Below, piece after piece: positions 8,202-18,195 of a stretch of DNA of 64,000 nucleotides. The DNA lies in assembly GCA_024402505.1 (NCBI GenBank), contig JAKSTP010000010.1, forward strand, positions 1-64,000. The letters are read 5' to 3'. The position numbers and the translations under genes are program-made. Below the pieces are notes generated by a model that saw only the letters and a program-made list of their open reading frames with translations, was not told the DNA's origin and did not search any database. The DNA is from Treponema sp. (GTDB taxonomy: Bacteria > Spirochaetota > Spirochaetia > Treponematales > Treponemataceae). Position 1 is the first letter of the stretch, and every line of letters begins with the position of its first letter.

Positions 8202-9206
8202 ATGGCAGGCCACAAAACAACTCATAATCAGCTGCAGCGTTATCAAATAATCGACCGGCTTTTATCACAGAATATTTATCCATCCTTTGACTATATTTTG
8301 AAATATCTTAGGGCAGATCTTAACGATGTTAATCTTTCTGATTCTACTGTTCACAGAGATTTAAAATATATGGAAGATTTTCTTGCCGCTCCAATTGTTT
8401 ATGACCGGGGAAAGAACGGCTACTTTTATTCGCATCCTTATTATCTTCCGGTCAGCAATTATACAAATTTCGAGCTGCAGCTCCTAATTTTTATAAAAAA
8501 GATTTTTCAAGGTTATTCAGAATCAAACACTGTTTTTAAGAAATGTCTTGAAGTGCTGGATAAGCTTTTTCCAGGGCTGAAGGATGATACTGTAAATGAA
8601 CGTGTTCATATTGCAGAAAGTCCCAAACCCGTGATGGAACAGCATCTGTGCGAAGAGATTTTTCTGGCACTTTCTAAAAATCTATGCGTCGATTTTGTGT
8701 ATCGAAGTAAATGGGAGCCTGGAAAAAATCACAGGATTGTAAAACCATGCCAGGTGGTTTTTGATAAAGGACAGTTCTACCTTTATGCCGCCGACATTAA
8801 TGATGATTCAAAAATCCGTTTGTATTCTTTCAGCCGGATTTATGAGCTTACAGTTCTAAAGGACAGACATTTTAATCTTCCAGAAAATTACAGATTCCGC
8901 GAAACTTTTGAAATGGGAAGATTCGGGGCCTTCCAATATGATGAGGCATATGATTATAAAATTGAGTTTTACGGAGAAAGCCGAAACCTGCTTCATGAGT
9001 TTATCTGGGCAGACAATCAATTGATTGAAGAATTATCAGAACAGAATAAAAGCATAATCAGTTTCAGTTCGTCTCAGTGGATTCCCATTCAGCAGTGGGT
9101 ACTTTCTTTTGGAAGCGGGGTAAAACCTCTTGAACCGGACTGGTTTGTTGACTGGTGGAAAAATGAGATTAAAAAAATGGCGGATAACATATCAGATAGT
9201 CATTAA
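8202..9206 (+). CDS. WYL-domain transcriptional regulator
   Basis: 334 residues. The N-terminal winged helix (RYQIIDRLL ... SDSTVHRDLKYMEDFL) is of the DeoR/HTH_11 type. The central WYL-type beta domain follows (VDFVYRSKWEPGKNHRIVKPCQVVFDKGQFYLYA, then IRLYSFSRI), and a WCX-like C-terminal extension closes the protein. WYL domains sense nucleic-acid or nucleotide ligands in several families. It is transcribed with the upstream membrane protein; its target cannot be deduced. Confidence 0.85.
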   Translation: MAGHKTTHNQLQRYQIIDRLLSQNIYPSFDYILKYLRADLNDVNLSDSTVHRDLKYMEDFLAAPIVYDRGKNGYFYSHPYYLPVSNYTNFELQLLIFIKKIFQGYSESNTVFKKCLEVLDKLFPGLKDDTVNERVHIAESPKPVMEQHLCEEIFLALSKNLCVDFVYRSKWEPGKNHRIVKPCQVVFDKGQFYLYAADINDDSKIRLYSFSRIYELTVLKDRHFNLPENYRFRETFEMGRFGAFQYDEAYDYKIEFYGESRNLLHEFIWADNQLIEELSEQNKSIISFSSSQWIPIQQWVLSFGSGVKPLEPDWFVDWWKNEIKKMADNISDSH

Positions 9207-9269
9207 ATGACAATGTGACTTTTTTATAATTTCTCAAAAGCTAAAATAGTAGCAAAAAAGGAGAAAATT

Positions 9270-9872
9270 ATGAAAAAGATGAAAAAACTTATTGTCTGTG
9301 GGCTGTTTGTCATTATATCCACACTGGCATTTGCACAGGAATCCGAAAAAAAAGATCTTCACTGGTATTTTGGTGGTGAAACAGGATTGTTCAGTACATC
9401 AGTTTTATCTGGCTGTTATACCGGATTCGAAATGACACCTTTTGTAGGAATCAAACCTTTTGAAAAACTTCCGGATTGTTCACTGGAATTTGCACTTCAA
9501 ATGGATTTTATTAAACTTGAACTTTCTGCCTTTGGTTATAGCGTAGGAACTGTAAACTGGAACGTTGTTTCACCTCAGGTTCTTTTTGGCTGGAAATATG
9601 AAATAGGATCTTTTGAACCATTTATGAAACTTGGTGCTGGAATCAACTTTAATGCCGCAAAGCATAACAGCGAAAAATTGAATGCACCTGCATCTGTGGG
9701 TATTGTAGTTAATCCTGGTTTTGAATATGCCATAAACGATAAAACAGTTCTGATTCTTTCGGGCCGTTTTAATATGAATACAACATCAATTTCTTATGAT
9801 GGTGATACACTCTTCGACAAGTTCGGTTGTGGAACAAAATCCTTTGTAATAGGCTTCAAATATAGTAAATAA
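9270..9872 (+). CDS. Probable outer-membrane beta-barrel protein
   Basis: 200 residues with a signal peptide ending at LAFAQESEKK. The rest shows alternating hydrophobic beta strands with aromatic girdles (LHWYFGGETGLF, VLFGWKYEIGSFEPFMKLGAGINF, FVIGFKYSK), and the C-terminal strand ends in an aromatic-rich segment, as in small 8-stranded barrels. No specific family was recognised. It is monocistronic with an AAAGGAG site; TATAAT boxes lie at 9225-9230 and nearby. Confidence 0.6.
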   Translation: MKKMKKLIVCGLFVIISTLAFAQESEKKDLHWYFGGETGLFSTSVLSGCYTGFEMTPFVGIKPFEKLPDCSLEFALQMDFIKLELSAFGYSVGTVNWNVVSPQVLFGWKYEIGSFEPFMKLGAGINFNAAKHNSEKLNAPASVGIVVNPGFEYAINDKTVLILSGRFNMNTTSISYDGDTLFDKFGCGTKSFVIGFKYSK

Positions 9873-9999
9873 TTGTGAATCAGCATGCCCCTTTATGACT
9901 TTCGTTTTTTATAATAAAATGAAAGTCTATGGTGAGTCTGTAATCAATCTTTACTGATTCCCATTGAGATTCCAAAGAAATTTATAAAAGCAGGGCAGC

Positions 10000-11394
10000 A
10001 TGTTAGACTTTATCGCAAATGTAAACTCCCTAGTGAACAACTTTATATGGGGTGTGCCGGCAATGATTTGTATTGTCGGTGTTGGATTGTTTCTGTCTGT
10101 AAAGACAGGTTTTATTCAGGTAAGAAAGTTTGGCGTTTCAATGAAGCGCACTATTGGAAAAATCTTTGATAAAAAAGATGCTTCTGATGGTTCAATCACT
10201 CCATTTCAGGCTGTTTGTACTGCTCTTGCAGGTACTGTTGGAACTGGCAATATTGCGGGAGTAGCCGGTGCAATTGCAATCGGTGGGCCTGGTGCCGTTT
10301 TCTGGATGTGGTGTTCTGCATTTCTTGGGATGTGTACAAAATATTCGGAAGTTATTCTTGCCGTTCATTACAGAGAAAGAAATGCTGATGGTGAATATGT
10401 TGGCGGTCCAATGTATTACATTAAGAATGGACTTTCAAAAAAATGGCATTTCCTTGCTTATGCTTTTGCAATTTTTGGTGTTCTGACTGTTTTTGGAACC
10501 GGTAATGCCACTCAGGTAAATACAATCGTTTCTGCCATAAACACAGTTTTGATTGATTACAGCCTTGTTGATGGTGCCGGTTCTCAGTTCGTTAATCTTG
10601 TTATCGGTATTTTTATTGCTGCTCTTGTAGCAATGGTTCTCCTTGGAGGAATTAAACGCATTGGAAGTGTAACTGAACGACTTATTCCTTTTATGGCACT
10701 GCTTTACATTATTCTTTCTTTGGGTGTTATATTCGTTAATGTTAAGGTTGTTCCTGGTGTTTTTGCTTCCATTTTTGCCGGCGCATTCAGTCCAAAGGCA
10801 TTTACTGGCGGTGTTGTGGGCAGCATGTTTATGAGTCTGAAGAAGGGTGTTTCAAGAGGTATTTTCTCAAATGAAGCAGGCCTTGGTACAGGTTCAATTG
10901 CACATGCCTGTTCGGATACAAAAAATCCGGTAAAACAGGGTCTTTTTGGTATTTTTGAAGTATTTACTGACACTATCATTATTTGTACTCTGACTGCTCT
11001 TGTAATTCTTACAAGCGGCGTTACAGTAAACTATGGTCAGGCTGCAGGGGCTGATCTTACTATCAGCGGATTTACAAGTACATACGGCAACTGGGTTTCA
11101 ATTCTTACTGCAGTTGCCTTGTGCTGCTTTGCTTTCTCTACAATTATTGGCTGGGGATTGTATGGCTCCCGCTGTATAGAGTTTGTTTTCTCTTCAAAAG
11201 CAATCCGTCCCTTCCTGGTAATTTATTCTTTTGTTTCAATTATAGGCGCTACAATGGATCTGGGACTTATGTGGGATGTGGCTGATACCTTCAACGGTCT
11301 TATGGCAATTCCAAACCTTGTTGCCTTGTTCCTTCTCTCCGGAACTGTAGTAAAACTTACGAAAGCTGAGTTTGATAAGAGCATACTGGAATAA
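10000..11394 (+). CDS. Sodium:alanine/glycine symporter (AGCS family)
   Basis: 464 residues with about ten membrane segments. The family signatures are plain: GTVGTGNIAGVAGAIAIGGPGAVFWMW near residues 73-100 and SNEAGLGTGSIAHA in the middle. It imports alanine or glycine with Na+. It is monocistronic, with an AGCAGGGCAGC-type ribosome site, and ends in a strong terminator just before tRNA-Lys. A GACTTTC/GAAAGTC inverted repeat lies upstream near 9898-9924 around a TATAAT-like box. Confidence 0.93.
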   Translation: MLDFIANVNSLVNNFIWGVPAMICIVGVGLFLSVKTGFIQVRKFGVSMKRTIGKIFDKKDASDGSITPFQAVCTALAGTVGTGNIAGVAGAIAIGGPGAVFWMWCSAFLGMCTKYSEVILAVHYRERNADGEYVGGPMYYIKNGLSKKWHFLAYAFAIFGVLTVFGTGNATQVNTIVSAINTVLIDYSLVDGAGSQFVNLVIGIFIAALVAMVLLGGIKRIGSVTERLIPFMALLYIILSLGVIFVNVKVVPGVFASIFAGAFSPKAFTGGVVGSMFMSLKKGVSRGIFSNEAGLGTGSIAHACSDTKNPVKQGLFGIFEVFTDTIIICTLTALVILTSGVTVNYGQAAGADLTISGFTSTYGNWVSILTAVALCCFAFSTIIGWGLYGSRCIEFVFSSKAIRPFLVIYSFVSIIGATMDLGLMWDVADTFNGLMAIPNLVALFLLSGTVVKLTKAEFDKSILE

Positions 11395-11426
11395 AAAAAG
11401 ATTGAAGTTCTGAAAAGCGTAAGGAC

Positions 11427-11460
11427 AAAAAAAGACTTCCTGAAAAGGAAGTCTTTTTTT
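11427..11460. terminator. Rho-independent terminator after the AGCS symporter
   Basis: An AAAGACTTCC stem pairs with GGAAGTCTTT around a 6-nt loop, with T9 on the plus side and A7 on the other. It is bidirectional between the symporter and the converging tRNA-Lys. Confidence 0.9.
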
Positions 11461-11461
11461 T

Positions 11462-11534
11462 TGAGCGACCGGGGGTTCGAACCCCGGACCCACAGATTAA
11501 GAGTCTGTTGCTCTACCAGCTGAGCTAGTCGCCC
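11462..11534 (-). tRNA. tRNA-Lys (anticodon CTT)
   Basis: The full cloverleaf reads on the minus strand: acceptor GGGCGAC paired with GTCGCTC (one G-U), D-loop AGCTCAGCTGGTAGAGC, anticodon loop CTCTTAA and T-arm GGTTCGAACC. Discriminator base A. No encoded CCA. Confidence 0.96.
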
Positions 11535-11547
11535 AAAACGTAAAATT

Positions 11548-11576
11548 ATTCTATTAAAAATTACGCAGAATGTCAA
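11548..11576 (-). promoter_or_regulatory. Promoter of tRNA-Lys(CTT)
   Basis: On the minus strand TTGACA (11571-11576), 17 nt, then TAGAAT (11548-11553), ending 13 nt before the tRNA. It lies back to back with the dnaE promoter. Confidence 0.85.
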
Positions 11577-11592
11577 TTATTCCGTCAAAATA

Positions 11593-11601
11593 TGCTATAA
11601 T
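11593..11601 (+). promoter_or_regulatory. Extended -10 directly before dnaE (leaderless candidate)
   Basis: TG-C-TATAAT ends 6 nt before the dnaE ATG, so transcription would start at about the start codon. No Shine-Dalgarno is present in the 25 nt upstream. Confidence 0.65.
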
Positions 11602-11607
11602 GATTAT

Positions 11608-14600
11608 ATGGCTGATTATCACGTGTTTGACCCGGCGCCTGAGGGGACACCGGTTTCCAATTTTGTTCACCTCCATGTACACTCCGATTATTCGCTCCTG
11701 GACGGGGCTCAGAAAATAGACGCAATCGTTGCAAAGGCAAAAAGGCTTAACATGCCTGCTGTTGCACTTACAGACCACGGAAATATGTTCGGGGCCCTGA
11801 ACTTTGAAAAGCTTTGTCACGTAAACGGCATTAATCCTATTGTTGGATGTGAATTTTACGTGGCATACGGAAGTCACAAGGAAGCAGAACGTGCACCTTA
11901 TGGAAAACGAGGGAAGGGGTGCAAATATTTCCATCTTATCCTTCTTTGTGAAAATCAGACCGGATACAAAAACATGTGCTGGCTCAATTCCATTGGATTT
12001 ACTGACGGCCAGGCTTTTGGAAAACCACGAATTGATTTTGAACTTCTTGAAAAATACCACGAAGGTATCATCTGTTTAAGTGCCTGTATTGCCGGAGAAA
12101 TTCCACAGCTTCTTATGGCCGGAAAAACTGAAGAAGCTTACGCCACTGCAAAAAAATATCGAGATCTTTTTGGTCCAGACCGTTATTACATTGAAATGCA
12201 GGATCATGGCATGAAAGAACAGCGTGATCTTGCCCCAAAACTTTTGAAACTGGCCCGAGATCTGAATATCCCTATTGTTCTTTCCAACGATGCCCATTAC
12301 ACCGAAAAAGATGACTGGGAAGCTCAGTTTGCCCTTACCTGTATCGGTTTTAAAAATCTTTTGAATGATCCTAACAACACTCCAATGGGAACTGACGACG
12401 ACGGAACACGCCATCCGGAATTCTATCTGAAATCAGAAGAAGAAATGCGCCAGACTTTCCGTGGTGTGCCTGAAATTACTCCTGAAATAATGGAAGAAAT
12501 GATTGCAAATACTACAAAAATTGCAAACATGTGTAATCTTACCATTCTTCAGTATTCTACTCCGGAACTTAAAGGAACCTTGCCACGGTTTGAACTTCCT
12601 GCAGAATTCCGAACTCACGGCGATGACTATCAGTCTGATCAGAACGATTATATGATTCACCTGGTAAAGGAAGGCCTTGTAAAACGATATCCAAAAACCT
12701 ATGAAGATGAGGAAATCCAGAAGCGCCTGAATTACGAACTGGAAATCATTACGGGCATGGGTTTTGCCGGATACTTTCTTATTGTTTGGGAATTCATCAA
12801 CTGGTCAAAAAGTGACTGGGATACGGTGCATAATATTCCAAAGCATAAGATTCCTATTGGGCCAGGCCGTGGTTCTGGTGCCGGTTCTCTTGTAGCCTAC
12901 TGTCTTGGAATTACGGATATTGATCCTTTCCGATACGGTCTTATTTTTGAACGATTTTTGAATCCTGAACGTGTTTCCATGCCAGATTTTGACGTTGACA
13001 TGGACTTCGATTATCGCCAGGAAATCATTCAGCATACCCGTGATTTGTATCATGATGAAAACGTTGGTCATATCGTAACCTTTGGTACTTTAAAACCGAA
13101 AAACTGTCTTGCTGACGTTGGCCGAATTCTTGATATTCCCCTTGCGGATGTAAACATGCTTAAAAAATGCATTCCGGAAAGTCCTAAGGCAAAACTGAAA
13201 AATGCATTTGAAGAACCTACAGAAAAATTTCCGGACGGCGGACAGCTTATTCCTTACAAAGATGATCCACGGTTCCAGAAACTGTTCTCTCTGGCTTTTA
13301 AACTTGAAGGTATGTTCCGAAATACTGGACTTCACGCTTCGGGCATGGTAATTGGTCTTACTCCGCTTCCAGACTGGGCTCCGGTTTTTGCCATTACCGA
13401 TACTGATGGTAAAAAGAAGACCGCCGTTCAGTACACCATGGATATTATTGAACCTTGTGGTCTGGTTAAATTCGACTATCTTGGTCTTAAAACACTTTCT
13501 CTTATCCGATATGCAGAAGAGATTATCAACAAGCACCGCCCTGAAGGCACACCTGAATTTTCTACAGCTGATGTTTCTGAAGAAGATGCTAAAACTTTCG
13601 ATCTTTTCTGCCGCGGAGATTCTGTTGCCATTTTCCAGTTTGAAAGTCCTGGTATGCAGAAAATCCTCCGCCAGTGTCAGCCACGCCGCATTGAAGAGCT
13701 GGTTGCCTTGAACGCCCTTTACCGACCTGGACCTCTTGCCTATATTCCTCAGTACATTGATGGAAAATGGAAGCCTGAAACAATCCATTACCCGGATCCT
13801 TGTCTTGAACCTCTTTTGAAAGAAACCTACGGTGTTATGGTTTATCAGGAACAGGTTATGCAGGTTGCCCAGAAAATTGCCGGATTCTCTTTGGGTGGTG
13901 CCGATATGCTCCGCCGTGCCATGGGTAAAAAGAAAATCGACGTACTTATGGGCAAAAAGAAGGAATTTATTGAAGGTGCCTTGAAACAGGGCCATACAGA
14001 GGAACATGCCGGTGATATTTTTGAAATCATGGTTCCATTTGCCGGTTACGGTTTCAACAAATCCCACGCTGCTGCTTATTCGGTTCTTGCTTATCGCACT
14101 GGCTTTTTAAAGGCCAATTATGCTGCCGAGTTTATGGCTGCTAACCTTACAAACGAAATTACATCAACAGATACACTGCCTGAGTATATTGAAGAAGCCC
14201 GTGCCATGGGAGTTGCCGTTGATCCTCCTGATGTAAACCGTTCCGACATTATTTTTGATGTTGTTGACGGACGCATTGTTTTCGGACTTAAAGGAATTAA
14301 GGGCATGGGGGAAAAGGCCTGTGAAAACATCGTTGAAGAAAGGGTGAAAAACGGTCCTTATATTGATTTTATGGACTTTTTGAAGCGTGTTGACCTTCAC
14401 GTGGTAAACAAGCGGGCCCTTGAAGTTCTTATAAAAACCGGGGCCTTTGACAATCTTGCTCCGGTAAGCGGACGAAAACTCAACAGACCAACACTTCTTC
14501 GAAACTATGAAGATGCAGTTGCCTATGTGGAAAAGCTTCGTGAAGACGAGCTGGCCGGTCATCAGGATCTTTTTGGTGATCTTGCTCCTGAAGATTCAGG

Positions 14601-15336
14601 TGTTGTTGATTTTGAATTTACTTTCATCGAAGATTTCCCGTTCCTGGAAAGTCTTGAAATGGAAAAGGAATGCATTGGCTGTTACGTTTCAGGTCATCCT
14701 CTGGACGAATACAAGCTGGCCATTCAGCGGGCAGTTACGGTTTCATCAAAGAATATTGATCGTGTTGCAAAGGAAAGCCAGATGGAACAGCAGATGCTTG
14801 CCCAAAGCGGTGGAAATCCATGGCAGAAGAGGGACAGCGGTACAAAATACGTTGCTCTTGGCACCCTTACAAAGCTCCGTGAAATCCGTACTAAAAAAGG
14901 TACCGACATGGCCTTTGGAACACTCCAGGATTATGACGGATCAATTGATCTTACATTCTTCCCAAAAACCTGGGAAACAATGAAAGGTCAGGTTCATGCA
15001 GATCAGGTTTATGCTTTCAAAGGGAAGGTGGATGGAAGCCGGGAAACACCGTCTCTTATTATTGATGAAATTATGGATCCAAAGTCCATGGAACAGCATG
15101 CCATTCGAAGTGTTCATATTGAACTGGACAGTCAGTTTTCAAGCGAAGTAGAAATTGCTCCAATCCGTGATTTTTTGTTTGAAAAACAGGGCAGTTGTTC
15201 AGTATATTTTCATATAGAGGCTGATAATAAAGCCTATGTTGTAAAAGCAGGAAACGCACTTAGAGTTCCATCAACAGAGGAATTTGCTGGCGAGGTAAGA
15301 AATCTGGCTCACGTAAAATCGGTCTGGATGGAATAG
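11608..15336 (+). CDS. dnaE: DNA polymerase III alpha subunit
   Basis: 1242 residues, slightly longer than the 1160 of Escherichia coli. The replicative polymerase. The N-terminal PHP domain begins with FVHLHVHSDYSLLDG and has LTDHGNMFG. The palm catalytic aspartates are in PDFDVDMDFDYR. The fingers and beta-binding helices and an OB-fold follow, and the C-terminal tail region is present. The translation start has no ribosome site and sits just after an extended -10 box. YggT and recG follow closely in the same orientation. Confidence 0.97.
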   Translation: MADYHVFDPAPEGTPVSNFVHLHVHSDYSLLDGAQKIDAIVAKAKRLNMPAVALTDHGNMFGALNFEKLCHVNGINPIVGCEFYVAYGSHKEAERAPYGKRGKGCKYFHLILLCENQTGYKNMCWLNSIGFTDGQAFGKPRIDFELLEKYHEGIICLSACIAGEIPQLLMAGKTEEAYATAKKYRDLFGPDRYYIEMQDHGMKEQRDLAPKLLKLARDLNIPIVLSNDAHYTEKDDWEAQFALTCIGFKNLLNDPNNTPMGTDDDGTRHPEFYLKSEEEMRQTFRGVPEITPEIMEEMIANTTKIANMCNLTILQYSTPELKGTLPRFELPAEFRTHGDDYQSDQNDYMIHLVKEGLVKRYPKTYEDEEIQKRLNYELEIITGMGFAGYFLIVWEFINWSKSDWDTVHNIPKHKIPIGPGRGSGAGSLVAYCLGITDIDPFRYGLIFERFLNPERVSMPDFDVDMDFDYRQEIIQHTRDLYHDENVGHIVTFGTLKPKNCLADVGRILDIPLADVNMLKKCIPESPKAKLKNAFEEPTEKFPDGGQLIPYKDDPRFQKLFSLAFKLEGMFRNTGLHASGMVIGLTPLPDWAPVFAITDTDGKKKTAVQYTMDIIEPCGLVKFDYLGLKTLSLIRYAEEIINKHRPEGTPEFSTADVSEEDAKTFDLFCRGDSVAIFQFESPGMQKILRQCQPRRIEELVALNALYRPGPLAYIPQYIDGKWKPETIHYPDPCLEPLLKETYGVMVYQEQVMQVAQKIAGFSLGGADMLRRAMGKKKIDVLMGKKKEFIEGALKQGHTEEHAGDIFEIMVPFAGYGFNKSHAAAYSVLAYRTGFLKANYAAEFMAANLTNEITSTDTLPEYIEEARAMGVAVDPPDVNRSDIIFDVVDGRIVFGLKGIKGMGEKACENIVEERVKNGPYIDFMDFLKRVDLHVVNKRALEVLIKTGAFDNLAPVSGRKLNRPTLLRNYEDAVAYVEKLREDELAGHQDLFGDLAPEDSGVVDFEFTFIEDFPFLESLEMEKECIGCYVSGHPLDEYKLAIQRAVTVSSKNIDRVAKESQMEQQMLAQSGGNPWQKRDSGTKYVALGTLTKLREIRTKKGTDMAFGTLQDYDGSIDLTFFPKTWETMKGQVHADQVYAFKGKVDGSRETPSLIIDEIMDPKSMEQHAIRSVHIELDSQFSSEVEIAPIRDFLFEKQGSCSVYFHIEADNKAYVVKAGNALRVPSTEEFAGEVRNLAHVKSVWME

Positions 15337-15360
15337 GAGTTCCCCTGTTCTGGAGGATTT

Positions 15361-15945
15361 ATGGTTGTTCTTAATATTCTTGCAGCCCTTATTTTACTTT
15401 ATACTGTGGCTTGTTTTGTAGCTGTTATACTCACCTGGTTTCCGGGAGCAAAATTTACTGCATTCGGCCGCGTTCTTTCTAAAGTTACAGACCCTTACAT
15501 GAATTTCTTCCGTCGGATTCGCTGGATGAGAGTTGGTTATGTTGATTTTTCACCTATTCTGGCTCTGGCCGTTCTTTCTCTGGCTTCTTCCATTCTCAGC
15601 GGAATTACTGCAACGGGACGTATCAGTTTTGGCGGTACACTTAGTTCCATCATTCTTATGGTGTGGGGACTTGCAAGATCGGTGCTGATACTCTTTTTCG
15701 TTATTGTACTTGTTCGATTTATTGTAGTTTCCATTAAAGGGTACAACGACACTTACGGTTCACCATGGCAGGCATTGGACCAGTTTTTAGGTGGATTTGT
15801 CCAGCGTGCGGCAGAACCTTTCTACAAAAAAGGTGATTATAAAGGTCAGCTTCTGGTTACCGTTATTGAGATTGCAGTTGTGCTTATGGCAGGCAATTTC
15901 CTTTTCTCTGTACTTGACCGCATGTGCAGAACCATTCCGTTCTAA
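15361..15945 (+). CDS. YggT family membrane protein with two YggT repeats
   Basis: 194 residues, about twice the usual single-domain size. Two YggT repeats are visible, the first around ILTWFPGAKFTAFGRVLSKVTDPYMNFFRRI and the second ending in LDQFLGGFVQRAAEPFYKKG. Each has the membrane helix / amphipathic helix pattern linked to integral membrane complex biogenesis and cell division-linked clusters. It lies 24 nt after dnaE with a GGAGG site and 12 nt before recG. Confidence 0.85.
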   Translation: MVVLNILAALILLYTVACFVAVILTWFPGAKFTAFGRVLSKVTDPYMNFFRRIRWMRVGYVDFSPILALAVLSLASSILSGITATGRISFGGTLSSIILMVWGLARSVLILFFVIVLVRFIVVSIKGYNDTYGSPWQALDQFLGGFVQRAAEPFYKKGDYKGQLLVTVIEIAVVLMAGNFLFSVLDRMCRTIPF

Positions 15946-15957
15946 TACGGAGAGCTC

Positions 15958-18195
15958 ATGATTCTTTCCCAGATGAACACCCCCGTTTCTTCGGTGAACG
16001 GAGTAGGGCCTGCTCTTACAAAACAGCTTTCCCGCCTGAATATTTTTACGGTGGGAGATCTGCTTCAGTTTTATCCAAAAGATTACGAGGACCGCACAAA
16101 AAAAGTTTTTCTTCGTGATTTTCAAAGCGGTAAGGTAAATACCATTGTTCAGGTAATGAGCCACGAATGGTTCGGATATGGGAAGATGAAAACCCTTAAA
16201 ATCAATGTGACTGACGGTTCTGCCAGAGCATCTCTTGCCTGTTTCAACAAGCCTTTTATGGAAAATGCATTTCCTGTAGGTTCTATTGCTTCTTTGAACG
16301 GCAAGTTTGAAGTAAAGTTTGGAAGCCTTCAGTCGTCTTCTTTTGAAATGAACCTGATTTCCCGGGGTGGAGGAATTCAGGACTATGTAAATACAATTCC
16401 GCCTAATTCCTGTGTTCTGCCGGTTTATCCTCTTACAGAAGGCCTTACGCGAAAAAAACTTCACACCCTTATTTTGCAGGCCTTGAATCAGTACGGTATG
16501 GGCATTTCCGATGAGCTTCCCCCTGAAATTATGGAAAAACGGCATATTCTTCCCAAAAAAGAGGCTGTTTACCAGATTCACAATCCTGCTACTTTGGAAG
16601 ATGCACTTACCGCCAGGCGAAGTCTTGTTTACGAAACCTTCTTTACATTCCAGACAATGATAGCAAAACGTGCTTATCGTCATCGTGGAAGCCTGCCAAA
16701 AATTGAACTTGATAATTTCACCGTAGAAAGCGTAAAGGGGCAGAATGCTGAAACTGAATCAAAGGTAGAACTTACCGATCTGTCTCCGCTTCAAAAACAG
16801 CTTCTTGATTCACTTCCTTTTGAACTGACCAACGATCAGAAAAGGGCCATTTCTGCCATGAATTACGAAATTGACCGTGGTTTTACGGAACGGAACAAAA
16901 TCATTTTAAGTGAAAAGACGCCCCTTATTGGAATGGAAGAAATAAAAAAGCGTCCTCCATTTACCATGGCCCGTCTTCTTCAGGGGGACGTTGGATCTGG
17001 AAAAACTCTTGTGGCTCTTTTTGCCTGCCTTAGGGTAAAAAACTGGAAAGGTCAGTGTGCATTTATGGCGCCAACCGAAATTCTTGCAAAACAGCACGCA
17101 AAAACCATTGCCGATTATCTTGATCCGCTTGGTGTAAGAACTGCCTTTTTGTCGGGAAACGTAAAGGCAGGGGGAAGAAACCAGCTTTTGAAGGCTTTGA
17201 AAGAAGGGGACATCGACATATTGATTGGAACCCACGCCCTGTTTTCTTCTCAGGTAGTTTACAATGATCTTCAGCTGGCCGTAATCGACGAACAGCACCG
17301 TTTTGGGGTTATGCAGCGTGAAAGTATCATTGCAAAAGGTAGAAAAAGTGAAGAGAGCGGTCAGGTTTTTGAACCCCATCTGCTTATGATGAGTGCTACT
17401 CCAATTCCTCAGACTCTGGCACTTACAGCCTTTGGTGATCTTGATGTGACAGTTATAAAATCAATGCCAAACGGCCGTAAACCGGTGCAAACCTATCTTG
17501 TAAAAGAAGGAAACGAGCAGAACGCCTACGAAGCAGTGCGGAAGGAACTTCAGGCGGGACATCAGGCTTATTTTGTTTATCCGGCCATTGGGATTGAAGA
17601 TGAGGAAGATTTTGTTCTTACTGGAGAGGACGGGGCCGAAAATTCCAGAGGATTGAAAAGTGCCGTAGCTGCCTTCGAAAATCTTTCAAAAAAGATTTAT
17701 CCTGAATATAAGTGTGCCCTTGTGCATTCAAAAATAGAAAGTGAAGAGCAGGAAAGGATTTTATCGGATTTTAAAGATGGAAAAATCCAGGTGCTTGCGG
17801 CTACCACTGTAATTGAAGTTGGCGTTGATGTAAAAAATGCCACCTGTATCGTTATTGAGGCTGCCGATCGTTTTGGAATGAGTCAGATTCATCAGCTTCG
17901 TGGCCGTGTTGGTCGAAATGATTTGCAATCCTACTGTTTCCTGGTTTATAGTGAACGTATAACGGAAACCGGCAAGGAAAGGATGAAGGTGCTGCGTCAA
18001 AGTACCGACGGATTTTTCATTGCGGAAGCCGACCTTAAAAACCGGGGACCTGGTGAAGTAATGGGAACTATGCAGAGCGGCGAACTGGATTTAGGGCTTG
18101 CCGACATAAAAAGGGACAGTGATCTTCTGCTTATGGCAAGATCCGACAGTTTTGAGTGGTTTGCTGGAACTGGAGAAAATAATGGAAAAAGATAA
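15958..18195 (+). CDS. recG: ATP-dependent DNA helicase RecG
   Basis: 745 residues. It remodels stalled replication forks and Holliday junctions. The N-terminal wedge/OB domain holds the HhH-like NGVGPALTKQL start. Helicase motifs are GDVGSGKT (Walker A), DEQHRFGV (a DExH variant), MSATPIPQTLAL and the C-terminal QLRGRVGR. The length exceeds the common ~690 because of small insertions around residues 260-330. GGAG precedes the ATG. Its end overlaps the next gene by 14 nt. Confidence 0.96.
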   Translation: MILSQMNTPVSSVNGVGPALTKQLSRLNIFTVGDLLQFYPKDYEDRTKKVFLRDFQSGKVNTIVQVMSHEWFGYGKMKTLKINVTDGSARASLACFNKPFMENAFPVGSIASLNGKFEVKFGSLQSSSFEMNLISRGGGIQDYVNTIPPNSCVLPVYPLTEGLTRKKLHTLILQALNQYGMGISDELPPEIMEKRHILPKKEAVYQIHNPATLEDALTARRSLVYETFFTFQTMIAKRAYRHRGSLPKIELDNFTVESVKGQNAETESKVELTDLSPLQKQLLDSLPFELTNDQKRAISAMNYEIDRGFTERNKIILSEKTPLIGMEEIKKRPPFTMARLLQGDVGSGKTLVALFACLRVKNWKGQCAFMAPTEILAKQHAKTIADYLDPLGVRTAFLSGNVKAGGRNQLLKALKEGDIDILIGTHALFSSQVVYNDLQLAVIDEQHRFGVMQRESIIAKGRKSEESGQVFEPHLLMMSATPIPQTLALTAFGDLDVTVIKSMPNGRKPVQTYLVKEGNEQNAYEAVRKELQAGHQAYFVYPAIGIEDEEDFVLTGEDGAENSRGLKSAVAAFENLSKKIYPEYKCALVHSKIESEEQERILSDFKDGKIQVLAATTVIEVGVDVKNATCIVIEAADRFGMSQIHQLRGRVGRNDLQSYCFLVYSERITETGKERMKVLRQSTDGFFIAEADLKNRGPGEVMGTMQSGELDLGLADIKRDSDLLLMARSDSFEWFAGTGENNGKR

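Noticed and set aside
13090..14067. Long open frame antisense to dnaE (325 codons)
   Set aside because: Fully inside dnaE, low-complexity composition typical of antisense frames, no recognisable domain.
15787..16683. Open frame antisense to yggT/recG
   Set aside because: Shadow of two well-supported genes.
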